Position numbers and translations under genes: made by a program. Under the pieces are notes generated by a model. The model ran no database searches. It had not been told where the DNA came from and saw only the letters and a program-made list of their open reading frames with translations. From Limnochordia bacterium (GTDB taxonomy: Bacteria > Bacillota > Limnochordia > Darwinibacteriales > DTU012), in the NCBI GenBank assembly GCA_007116145.1, contig SKJB01000037.1, positions 1-47,733 of the forward strand: a stretch of 47,733 nucleotides of DNA, in the 5' to 3' direction. How positions within the stretch are numbered: the stretch's first letter is position 1; each line of letters opens with the position of its first letter. This document shows, one piece after another, positions 9,031-16,750 of the stretch.

Positions 9031-10950
9031 CTAACTGTCTGTGCTCGTTATCAAGATTGTACGATTGCGTCCTAAAGCTTTTGCTCGATATAAGGCTTTA
9101 TCGGCTTGTAAAAGTAACTTATCAATGGTCTTAGTTTCTGCATTAAGGGAGGTTACACCGATACTGACCGTATAGGTAATGGACATGCCATTGGTTTCAA
9201 AGGGTTTTTGCTCGATACGTTGACGAATTCGTTCTGCAACTAAAAAACCCCGTTTTGAGTCGGTCTCTGGTAGGGTTACTGCAAATTCTTCGCCGCCTAT
9301 GCGAGCTAGGGTATCCACTTCACGGAGGGTATCTGTCAGGATATCGGTAAAATGCTTCAAAGCTTGATCACCTGTCTGGTGTCCAAAGGTGTCGTTGATC
9401 CGTTTAAAGAAATCGATATCAAACATAAGCAAGGTCAAAGGGATGTTGTAGCGTTGCGAACGTTCTAATTCCTTCTGCGTAGCTTCCATAAAAAAACGGC
9501 GATTCCACACCCCTGTGAGCTCATCCCTTGTTGCTAAGAGCTTTAACTGCATTTCTGCTTGCTTACGTTCGGTAATATTGACTGATGTAGCCACGATATA
9601 GTCATAACCATTTATACTTATTTTTTCTAGGTGGACATCCTCCCAAAAGGATTCACCCGTTTTCGTGAGGCTCAACCATTCGAAATGTTGGGATCCTTCG
9701 GCTAATACTTTTTGATTCATGGCAATAGCATCTTCGAGACTATAAGGTTTATCAGCCCATATTCTTGTTTGTTGAAGCTCTTTCAGATTTTTGCATCCAT
9801 GTTGGGCAATAGCACTTGGATTTGCTTCAATAATCGCCCCATCTTGTATGCTGACAAGTAAGATAGAGCACGGGGAGTTATCAAAGAAAATCCGCATTTT
9901 TTCTTGGTTTTCTCTCAGTCTCTGTTCCACTTGTTTTTGCGCAGTGACATCGTGGATAAAAAGCATTAATCCCATGTTGTTGGTCGAGAGCTTAAGAGGT
10001 GAGAAGTCTATTTGATACCATTGGTTATCGCGCTCTATAGTAAGCGATGCAGTTCCATCCATTTGATTATGAGTTTGTGTTTGGCCTACTATTTCTGGCC
10101 AATGCTTTAACACTCCAGTTATGTGCTTGCTAGCAACCGCGTTTTGAACATGGAGATAGCGACAGGCATTTTCGTTAATCTCTATGATGGAACCTGCATC
10201 ATCTATAACCAAAATACCACAGGATAAGGAGTCATACAGAGTTCTTTGATTAATAGGGTATTTGGTGAACAAACGGTGCCGAAAAAGCCCCCAGAACACC
10301 AAAATACTACTTATGGTAAAGCTATAGACAGTAATGTCAAATTGCCAATGTTGATGGAAGAGAATATAGATGAGAAAACTTAGGGAGGGAATCATGCTGG
10401 CAATGAATACAATGAGTACCTGTTTTCGATAGGTTTCTGTGGCATGGAGCCACATGGTAAAGAAAAACACATTACTAACAGAAATGGATAGTAGCGTGAA
10501 GCTACTATGAATCCAATACCAGATACCACTATCGTATGCGAAAACAGGAAAGCCCCCTGTTGTACAGATACGAGGATTAAGATAAAACAACTCGTGGATA
10601 GCACTACTCCAAACAATCAGCAAGGAAACGAAAGGAATGAAGAATAGAATAATTAAGCTAGCTTTGGGTGCTGGAAGCGTTCTATGGGTGTATCCTAATG
10701 CAAAGAGGAACATAAGACCAGATATGGGAGCCAGTCCCAGATACTGAATACGTAACCAGAAGATCATGTGGGTTAAGTCTTGTGAGGATGTTTCTAGTGC
10801 ATATCCTAGGGTATAAATAGCAACAGAAATAAGGAGTAAGGCAAAAGCCTTGGCTCCAGCTGTTTCTTTGTATTGATAGGTCCAATACGATAAACCAAGT
10901 AGTAATAGTCCCGAAAAAAAGAGGGGAAGAGAATAAGCATTAAAGTACAT
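9031..10950 (-). CDS. Membrane-bound PAS-PAS-GGDEF diguanylate cyclase
   Basis: A 639-residue signalling protein. The N-terminal ~230 residues form about seven hydrophobic helices, resembling the 7TM region of histidine kinase-type sensors. Two PAS segments follow (around YDSLSCGILVIDDAGSIIEI and MRIFFDNSPCSILLVSIQDG, the latter ending in a PAC-like VATSVNITERKQAE). The C-terminal GGDEF domain has an intact GGEEF active site near residue 560 and an RxxD (REVD) inhibitory site five residues before it, so c-di-GMP synthesis with product inhibition is expected. The second ATG (10950) is chosen because AGAGGT sits 6 nt upstream of it but abuts the first ATG at 10956. The gene stands alone. Confidence 0.92.
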   Translation of the reverse strand: MYFNAYSLPLFFSGLLLLGLSYWTYQYKETAGAKAFALLLISVAIYTLGYALETSSQDLTHMIFWLRIQYLGLAPISGLMFLFALGYTHRTLPAPKASLIILFFIPFVSLLIVWSSAIHELFYLNPRICTTGGFPVFAYDSGIWYWIHSSFTLLSISVSNVFFFTMWLHATETYRKQVLIVFIASMIPSLSFLIYILFHQHWQFDITVYSFTISSILVFWGLFRHRLFTKYPINQRTLYDSLSCGILVIDDAGSIIEINENACRYLHVQNAVASKHITGVLKHWPEIVGQTQTHNQMDGTASLTIERDNQWYQIDFSPLKLSTNNMGLMLFIHDVTAQKQVEQRLRENQEKMRIFFDNSPCSILLVSIQDGAIIEANPSAIAQHGCKNLKELQQTRIWADKPYSLEDAIAMNQKVLAEGSQHFEWLSLTKTGESFWEDVHLEKISINGYDYIVATSVNITERKQAEMQLKLLATRDELTGVWNRRFFMEATQKELERSQRYNIPLTLLMFDIDFFKRINDTFGHQTGDQALKHFTDILTDTLREVDTLARIGGEEFAVTLPETDSKRGFLVAERIRQRIEQKPFETNGMSITYTVSIGVTSLNAETKTIDKLLLQADKALYRAKALGRNRTILITSTDS

Positions 10951-11093
10951 ATACATACCTCTTTTGCTAATACATCATGAAATTAACGATACAGTGAGTA
11001 TATATTCGCCTTTTTTAGGTGTGGTTCCTCTAATCGACGGAACTTTACCCTATTTTGATGCTTGAATTGAAAATATGATTTAGCGAAAATGAT

Positions 11094-11122
11094 TTGAAAG
11101 TAATGGTAAATTATGTTAAAAT
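11094..11122 (+). promoter_or_regulatory. Putative promoter for the unknown gene at 11221
   Basis: TTGAAA (11094-11099) and TAAAAT (11117-11122) are separated by 17 bp, about 100 bp upstream of the start codon. Confidence 0.5.
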
Positions 11123-11220
11123 AGATGTAACGATATTAATTCTTTTTGAAGTCGTATTCTGCGCAGCAAATAGCAATCGCACTTGGAATGTAGGAAGTGC
11201 AGATTTGGGAGGTAAGCATT

Positions 11221-12093
11221 ATGAAGACAGACAAAGGAATACTTTTTCTCGGTCCATGGGTAATCGATCGGGTGAAGAAATTTAAGGACGGCAGAGAGGT
11301 GATAGGGTATCACCAAACAGGATTTGCAACAAGCAGCAATAGTGACAGCCCTATACATAATGCTTCTATATATGTAATCTCTACTGTGGTTAAGGACGCC
11401 GAAGGCAAAATGGTAGATCACGCTCGACTGATGCAGCTTGTTGGGGCTTCGGGTGATGTCGCATGGGCGTATGCGATTAGAAGAGCCGACACGAAAGAAG
11501 GCGAGTACTCTTTCAAACTTAAATCTGGAATAGGTTGCTGGAAAAATATTGTTGGTACAATAAAAGAAACAGGCTTTATTGAAGAAAGAGTTGACAGCTT
11601 TACTCACATTTCGCTTGAGGCTTCTTTTGAAATCGGAGATGGGGACAGGGCGCAGTATTACGAGCATAAGACGCTTTACAAGAACTCTGATCAGGGATAC
11701 AGCTTTCATGGCGCTCATGTGCATGAATTTCAAATGGATTTGCCTGGCTGTGAAATCGATAATATTGTTCTTAACAAACAAGACGGAGTTATTATCAGCG
11801 AGATTGCAGATAGCCCCCGTCACAATGCTACCTGCTGCGACAGAGGCTATATGATGCGTAAGGGTGATCGTACTCTTGGCGACGTTATGCTGCTCGAAGA
11901 TACAGACGCAGAAGGCAATGTAATATGGATTTATCATGAGTGGTGGTATGGTGTGGGACCTGGAATATATGAGATTATGGGCGGTCACGGAAAATGGTCT
12001 GGCATAAGCGGAACAGGAAGATCTGTGAGCATGATCAGTAAACGGCAGGATGAGTGGTTTATGCCCACCTGGGAGTTAAGCTGGAACATATAG
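11221..12093 (+). CDS. Protein of unknown function, beta-rich, with repeated SPxHNA motif
   Basis: A 290-residue protein that I do not recognise. GGGAGG lies 8 nt before ATG 11221. There is no signal peptide or membrane segment. It appears beta-rich, and the pattern SP-x-HNA occurs twice (SPIHNAS near residue 38, SPRHNAT near residue 200), which suggests two related halves. A His-rich HGAHVHEF lies near residue 165. The region from the stop codon onward resembles a chromate transporter, so a rearrangement breakpoint sits immediately at its 3' end and its natural C-terminus may be lost. A lipocalin-like or sugar-binding barrel is possible but unsupported. Confidence 0.7.
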   Translation: MKTDKGILFLGPWVIDRVKKFKDGREVIGYHQTGFATSSNSDSPIHNASIYVISTVVKDAEGKMVDHARLMQLVGASGDVAWAYAIRRADTKEGEYSFKLKSGIGCWKNIVGTIKETGFIEERVDSFTHISLEASFEIGDGDRAQYYEHKTLYKNSDQGYSFHGAHVHEFQMDLPGCEIDNIVLNKQDGVIISEIADSPRHNATCCDRGYMMRKGDRTLGDVMLLEDTDAEGNVIWIYHEWWYGVGPGIYEIMGGHGKWSGISGTGRSVSMISKRQDEWFMPTWELSWNI

Positions 12094-12094
12094 A

Positions 12095-12268
12095 GGTCCT
12101 GAAGCTCACTATGGCATTTTTACAGATCAAATGGTGGTAAGGAGAAACTATTTAACTGAAGAAGAGTTGGTAGAGCTTATTGCTCTAACTGGTATTTTAC
12201 CTGGTCCAAGTAGTACCCAAACTATTGTTGCTATCGGCCATAAAATCGGAGGACCATTTTTGGCATTT
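12095..12268 (+). pseudogene. Chromate transporter (ChrA) fragment running into glgC
   Basis: The frame at 12095-12268 reads [17 protein letters not shown], then [20 protein letters not shown], then [19 protein letters not shown]. This matches residues ~30-90 of a ChrA-type chromate transporter, including the conserved 'LPGP' turn and 'GGP' motif. It lacks the start, most membrane segments and the C-terminus. The frame continues without a stop into glgC, so automated annotation would add ~55 foreign residues to GlgC. It is a gene relic created by deletion or rearrangement. Confidence 0.75.
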
Positions 12269-12295
12269 GATCAATACGAGAATGGGGGTTGTTGT

Positions 12296-13468
12296 ATGGT
12301 ACAGCCAAAAAGAGAATGCATTGCCATGATTCTAGCTGGAGGTCAAGGAAGTCGATTAGAAATATTGACAAGTAAAGTAGCAAAACCTGCTGTACCCTTT
12401 GGAGGGAAATATCGGATAATTGATTTTTCTTTGAGTAATTGTTCTAACTCTGGTATTTATACTGTAGGCGTGTTAGTTCAATATCAACCGCTAGCACTAA
12501 ACTCATATTTAGGGATTGGAGCACCCTGGGGTCTAGACCGAAGAAATGCTGGAGTCACTGTATTGCCGCCTTTTGTGCGCACAGGTGGGGGTGAATGGTA
12601 TAAGGGGACTGCAAATGCTCTTTTTCAAAACATCGAGTTTATTGAAATGTATGATCCCGAATACATCCTTGTTCTCTCAGGTGATCATGTCTATAAGATG
12701 GACTACTCTCTAATGCTAGATTTTCACAAAGAGCAACAAGCTGCGACCACTATAGCATCCATACAGGTTCCTTGGGAAGAAGCTAGTCGGTTTGGAATTC
12801 TAGACTGTAGTGAAGATATGTCGATTGTAGAATTTGCAGAAAAACCACTCGAGCCGAAAAATAACCTGGCTTCGATGGGTGTTTACATATTTAACTGGCA
12901 GGTTCTTAAGCACTATCTCGAGTTAGATGAGGTAGATACAAGTTCTGCTCACGATTTTGGCAGAAACATTATCCCAACCATGCTCAACAATGGTGAGAAA
13001 ATGTCTGCATATCTTTATAATGGTTACTGGAAGGATGTTGGTACTCTGGAAAGCTTGTGGCAAGCAAACATGGATTTACTTGCTGATAATCCACTCTTAA
13101 CACTTGATGATCCTAACTGGCGTATTTACTCCACTAATCCAAGCAAGCCAGCTCAGTATATTGGGAAGAATGCAACCGTTTCAGAGTCTCTAGTCAACGA
13201 AGGGTGCTACATCGAAGGAGATGTAAAACATTCGGTTTTATTTACTGGTGTCACCATTGGCAAGGGTTCGAAGGTTATTGATTCTGTGCTCATGCCAAAT
13301 GTGAGAGTTGGGAATAATGTTGTGATCCACAGATCGATTGTTGGTAGTGAGACGGTAATCGAAGATCATACATACATCGGCGAGAGACATAATACGGAGA
13401 GGTTGACTGTGGTTGGTGGATCGTTAACCATACCAAGTAGGAAAGAATTAATCGGTACTATCGGTTAA
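12296..13468 (+). CDS. glgC: Glucose-1-phosphate adenylyltransferase
   Basis: A 390-residue enzyme that makes ADP-glucose, the glycogen precursor, from glucose-1-phosphate and ATP. The nucleotidyltransferase domain starts with [21 protein letters not shown] and has the [15 protein letters not shown] signature; [12 protein letters not shown] and the sugar-phosphate-binding [11 protein letters not shown] follow. A C-terminal left-handed beta-helix begins near [18 protein letters not shown] 12296 with GGGGG upstream is chosen; the frame extends 55 codons upstream only through a chromate transporter remnant. It lies 13 nt before glgD in a glgC-glgD-glgA operon. Confidence 0.95.
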   Translation: MVQPKRECIAMILAGGQGSRLEILTSKVAKPAVPFGGKYRIIDFSLSNCSNSGIYTVGVLVQYQPLALNSYLGIGAPWGLDRRNAGVTVLPPFVRTGGGEWYKGTANALFQNIEFIEMYDPEYILVLSGDHVYKMDYSLMLDFHKEQQAATTIASIQVPWEEASRFGILDCSEDMSIVEFAEKPLEPKNNLASMGVYIFNWQVLKHYLELDEVDTSSAHDFGRNIIPTMLNNGEKMSAYLYNGYWKDVGTLESLWQANMDLLADNPLLTLDDPNWRIYSTNPSKPAQYIGKNATVSESLVNEGCYIEGDVKHSVLFTGVTIGKGSKVIDSVLMPNVRVGNNVVIHRSIVGSETVIEDHTYIGERHNTERLTVVGGSLTIPSRKELIGTIG

Positions 13469-13481
13469 GGAGTGAGTTAGT

Positions 13482-14588
13482 TTGAAAAATGTAATGGGTG
13501 TCATTAATGTGACGGAGTCACCAGATATGTTCCAGGGTTTGATTACGAATCGAACATTAGCGACACTTCCCTTTGGGGGTCGATATTGTTTAATTGATTT
13601 TATCCTATCCAACATGGTGAATTCTAATATCTATAATGTGGGAATATTTGCTAAAAATTACAGTCGTTCTTTGATGGATCATATTGGAACTGCGTCGGAA
13701 TGGGATTTGAATAAGAGACAGGATCGATTGTTCATTCTCACACCACACCAAACAACAACAGACGATATTGGTGATGCAGGTTTGTTGTACCAGCACCTTG
13801 ATTACTTTGAACGTAGTACTCAAGATGTGGTTGTTCTTGCCGATAGTTCCACAGTTAGTAATATTAACTTTACTGACGCAGTTCAATTTCACCTGGATAA
13901 GAAGGCTGATATTACGGTAATGTATCAATCAAGAGATGTCCTAAAAGTGAAACCGAATTGTACGTTAATCGATCTAGATGCAAATCAGAGAGTAACAGGG
14001 ATGGAGATAAACCCCTTCTATCGACGAAGTAAAAATATGTCATTAAAAATCTATATTATTTCTAAAACGTTGCTTATGGAATTAGTTGATCAGTTAGTAT
14101 CTAGGGGAGAAAAGCATATTGTTATGGATGGTATTGTGAAAAATATATCTTCCCTTAAAGTATATGGGTTTGACTATCAGGGTTATTTAGCTTGTGTTTG
14201 CTCGCTCCAGAGTTACTATCACCATAATATGAATCTACTGCAACCAGAAGTCTGGGGAGAGTTATTCTCAAAACCAGGGTTGATTTACACCAAGTTTATT
14301 AATGCGCCTCCTGCAAATTATCGCAATACAGCAAAAGTAAAAAACAGTATAGTTGCTAACGGTTGTGTTATTGAAGGACACATAGAAAATTGCATAATTT
14401 TTCCTGATGTCAAGGTTGAAGCTGGTGCGTATGTGAAAGACAGTCTGATTATGCACCGTAGTGTATTAAAAACAGGGTGCCACTTACAAAATGTCATTCT
14501 CGATAAGGAAGTAACTGTAACTGAGAATAAGCACTTAGTCGGAGATTGGAATTACCCGTTAGTAGTCGAGAAGAAAGTAAGCCTTTAG
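13482..14588 (+). CDS. glgD: GlgD, non-catalytic ADP-glucose pyrophosphorylase-like subunit
   Basis: A 368-residue GlgC paralogue. It keeps the PFGGRYCLIDFILSN segment and a C-terminal beta-helix (KNSIVANGCVIEGHI) but lacks the AGGxGxRL catalytic loop, as is usual for GlgD. In Bacillota GlgD forms a heteromer with GlgC and raises its activity. AAGGAGTG precedes a TTG start at 13482. Relatives usually open 'MKNVMGVINL', which agrees with this start. Translation is probably coupled to glgC. Confidence 0.93.
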   Translation: MKNVMGVINVTESPDMFQGLITNRTLATLPFGGRYCLIDFILSNMVNSNIYNVGIFAKNYSRSLMDHIGTASEWDLNKRQDRLFILTPHQTTTDDIGDAGLLYQHLDYFERSTQDVVVLADSSTVSNINFTDAVQFHLDKKADITVMYQSRDVLKVKPNCTLIDLDANQRVTGMEINPFYRRSKNMSLKIYIISKTLLMELVDQLVSRGEKHIVMDGIVKNISSLKVYGFDYQGYLACVCSLQSYYHHNMNLLQPEVWGELFSKPGLIYTKFINAPPANYRNTAKVKNSIVANGCVIEGHIENCIIFPDVKVEAGAYVKDSLIMHRSVLKTGCHLQNVILDKEVTVTENKHLVGDWNYPLVVEKKVSL

Positions 14589-14631
14589 TGAATATGCGAA
14601 GTCTGTATAGAGAGGGTTAGGGGGTTTAGTG

Positions 14632-16089
14632 ATGAGGGTGCTTTTTGTAGCATCTGAGGGTTTTCCATTTAGTGTGGGGAGTGAGTTAGCTGAATTAATT
14701 AGATTATTACCGCAGGAAATATCCAAAGATGATATTGATGTGCGGGTAATCCTACCAAAATATCGAGAGATATATCAAGATTCTACTAAGCAATTTAAAA
14801 CCGTAACGGACTTTACTCTTAGGATGGGGTGGAGAGAACAATATTGTAGGATTATGGGCACAGACTATCAGGGGATTCATTATTACTTTGTAGACAATGA
14901 GTACTATTTTAACCGAGACGAGCTCTATGGATACGAAGATGATGGAGAACGATTTGCCTTCTTTTGCCGTTCGGTATTAGCAGCCCTACCGCTGATAGAT
15001 TTTTGCCCAGATGTTCTACATCTCCATGATTGGCAGTCTGCTATGACGAGTTTAATCATCCACAAACACTATGCCAATAACAGCTTCTATGCGAACATCA
15101 AGACAGTTTTTACCATTCACAATGTAAAGCATCAGGGGATTTTTCCTAAGCATGTTCTAGGAGATTATCTGGATTTAGGGTGGGATTGCTTTCATATTAA
15201 TGGAATAGAGTTTAATGATCAAGTGAATTATCTTAAGGCTGGCCTAGCATATTCGCACATCATAACAACAGTGAGTCCAGGTTATGCTCGCGACATCCTG
15301 GATCCAATCTATGGAGAATCTATGGATGGAATGCTGGGTTTGCGCAAGGATGATCTCTATGGTATTCTTAACGGGGTTGATTATCAGCAGTACAATTCTA
15401 ACGAAGATTCACTGAACGCCAAGTATTTTAACGCTGATAGCTTAGGGAATAAGCAACATAAGAAAATGAAATTACAGAAGGAGTTAGGTCTGCTAGTTGA
15501 TAGGAATATCCCAGTACTAGCAATGATAACCCCGTTAGTAACGGAAAAGGGATTGGATTTAGTTGGGGCAATTATGAGTGAGCTTCTTAAGGAAGAGATG
15601 CAAGTGGTGATTTTAGGCACTGGAGAGGAACATTATACTAAAGTATTTCAGTTTTGGTCAATGCAAAAACCTCATAAACTTTGCGTAAGGATTGGTGATG
15701 ATAAGACACTAGCTCGACGAATCTATGCTGGTTCTGACATGCTTTTAGTTCCCTCCTTTGTTGAACCATTTGGGCTTTCGCCACTAATTGCACTTCGATA
15801 TGGTACCATACCCATTGTACGAGAAACAGGTGGTCTAAGAGATACCATTAGATCCTATAACGAAGAAACGCAGGAAGGAAATGGTTTTTCTTTTGTTAAT
15901 TATACGGAGCACGATCTGTTATCCACAATCCGCCGCACTTTGTCGTACTATCATAATAAGCTAGTTTGGGATCGTATTCAAAGCAATGCTATAGGATGTG
16001 ACTACTCATGGAGTCAGTGTGCTCATGAATATATTAAATTGTACCAAAAAATCTCTATAGATTCAAATCACCTCTCGGTCTATAGATGA
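14632..16089 (+). CDS. glgA: Glycogen synthase (ADP-glucose type), with altered N-terminal motif
   Basis: A 485-residue GT5/GT-B glycosyltransferase that extends alpha-1,4-glucan from ADP-glucose. Clear features are LHLHDWQSAMTSLI, KTVFTIHNVKHQGIFP, the ILNGVDYQQYN motif and the C-terminal SFVEPFGLSPLIALRYGTIPI carrying the catalytic-region Glu. The usual KxGGL near residue 15, which contacts ADP-glucose, reads SVGSEL here, so the conserved Lys and one Gly are missing. Otherwise length and domains are normal. ATG 14632 is chosen with GGGGG upstream. It lies 43 nt after glgD and ends the operon; no branching enzyme or phosphorylase follows. Confidence 0.93.
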   Translation: MRVLFVASEGFPFSVGSELAELIRLLPQEISKDDIDVRVILPKYREIYQDSTKQFKTVTDFTLRMGWREQYCRIMGTDYQGIHYYFVDNEYYFNRDELYGYEDDGERFAFFCRSVLAALPLIDFCPDVLHLHDWQSAMTSLIIHKHYANNSFYANIKTVFTIHNVKHQGIFPKHVLGDYLDLGWDCFHINGIEFNDQVNYLKAGLAYSHIITTVSPGYARDILDPIYGESMDGMLGLRKDDLYGILNGVDYQQYNSNEDSLNAKYFNADSLGNKQHKKMKLQKELGLLVDRNIPVLAMITPLVTEKGLDLVGAIMSELLKEEMQVVILGTGEEHYTKVFQFWSMQKPHKLCVRIGDDKTLARRIYAGSDMLLVPSFVEPFGLSPLIALRYGTIPIVRETGGLRDTIRSYNEETQEGNGFSFVNYTEHDLLSTIRRTLSYYHNKLVWDRIQSNAIGCDYSWSQCAHEYIKLYQKISIDSNHLSVYR

Positions 16090-16182
16090 AGTTGCTTATT
16101 ACGTTTTAGACCAATCCAAGAAGGAGGGAGGTGGTGCACAAATCGGGTACTGCTATTCAACCAATATTAGGAGGGATTTATT

Positions 16183-16677
16183 ATGTCAAATGACAAGTAC
16201 ACATCAATCGTAAACCTCGATTTCCAGTACGCACATAGGTTTATGAATTGGCCAAGAGAAGCAAAGCACCTACACGGGCACTCAGGTCTTTTAACGATTG
16301 AACTTGAAGACACCGTAGACCCAGTAACTGGATTTGCACACGCTTGTAAAGATGGATTCAAGAAAGCATGGGAAGTTTGTGACCATTTCCATCACGCAAC
16401 ATTGTTTCAAGAAGGCGACCCTCTTCTTGACGCTGTTCTTGCTGTATACGAAAAGGAAGGTATTACTAATGACCCAGAGCATTGTGTTCCTCTTAAAAAG
16501 ATAGACCACGCCCTTGCTTGGTCATACCCAGAATACAGAATAGTTGTGACCAAGAAAGTTTCTACTTGCGAGAATCTTTGCGAACTCTTCTACGAGCTTC
16601 TTAAAGACAAGATGCCGATTAAAAAGATTACTTATCGCTCATCTTCTATGAACGCTGCATCGAAAGAGTATAAGTAA
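16183..16677 (+). CDS. 6-pyruvoyl-tetrahydropterin synthase / QueD-like protein without the usual Cys
   Basis: A 164-residue protein of the PTPS/6-carboxytetrahydropterin synthase family. Zinc-ligand motifs are visible: the first His in QYAHRFMNW and the HLHGHSG pair; a Glu in STCENLCELFYELL matches the conserved C-terminal 'xxEN' position. Canonical QueD has a catalytic Cys three residues before the Leu of LHGH; here that position is Ala (EAKHLHGH). It may be a divergent PTPS paralogue rather than a queuosine enzyme. No other queuosine or folate gene is nearby. AGGAGGG lies 8 nt before ATG 16183. A hairpin separates it from the convergent acylase gene. Confidence 0.8.
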   Translation: MSNDKYTSIVNLDFQYAHRFMNWPREAKHLHGHSGLLTIELEDTVDPVTGFAHACKDGFKKAWEVCDHFHHATLFQEGDPLLDAVLAVYEKEGITNDPEHCVPLKKIDHALAWSYPEYRIVVTKKVSTCENLCELFYELLKDKMPIKKITYRSSSMNAASKEYK

Positions 16678-16693
16678 AAAATCGTATTCAGCT

Positions 16694-16728
16694 AGAGGAG
16701 CGGACACATTAAAGGTGTCCGCTCCTCT
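16694..16728. terminator. Hairpin between convergent genes
   Basis: A perfect 14-bp stem (16694-16707 with 16715-16728) encloses a 7-nt loop. Only a pyrimidine-rich CTCTCT tail follows, so termination is plausible in both directions but not textbook. Confidence 0.6.
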
Positions 16729-16750
16729 CTCTACTGCTTTGTGAGTGTCT

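Noticed and set aside
11116-11988. Long 290-codon open frame opposite the unknown gene
   Set aside because: It is the antisense shadow of the plus-strand gene, which has a promoter and ribosome binding site; the shadow has neither.
16090-16182. Possible riboswitch before the PTPS-like gene
   Set aside because: The leader is only ~90 nt, and neither a preQ1 aptamer pattern nor a terminator/antiterminator pair is visible.
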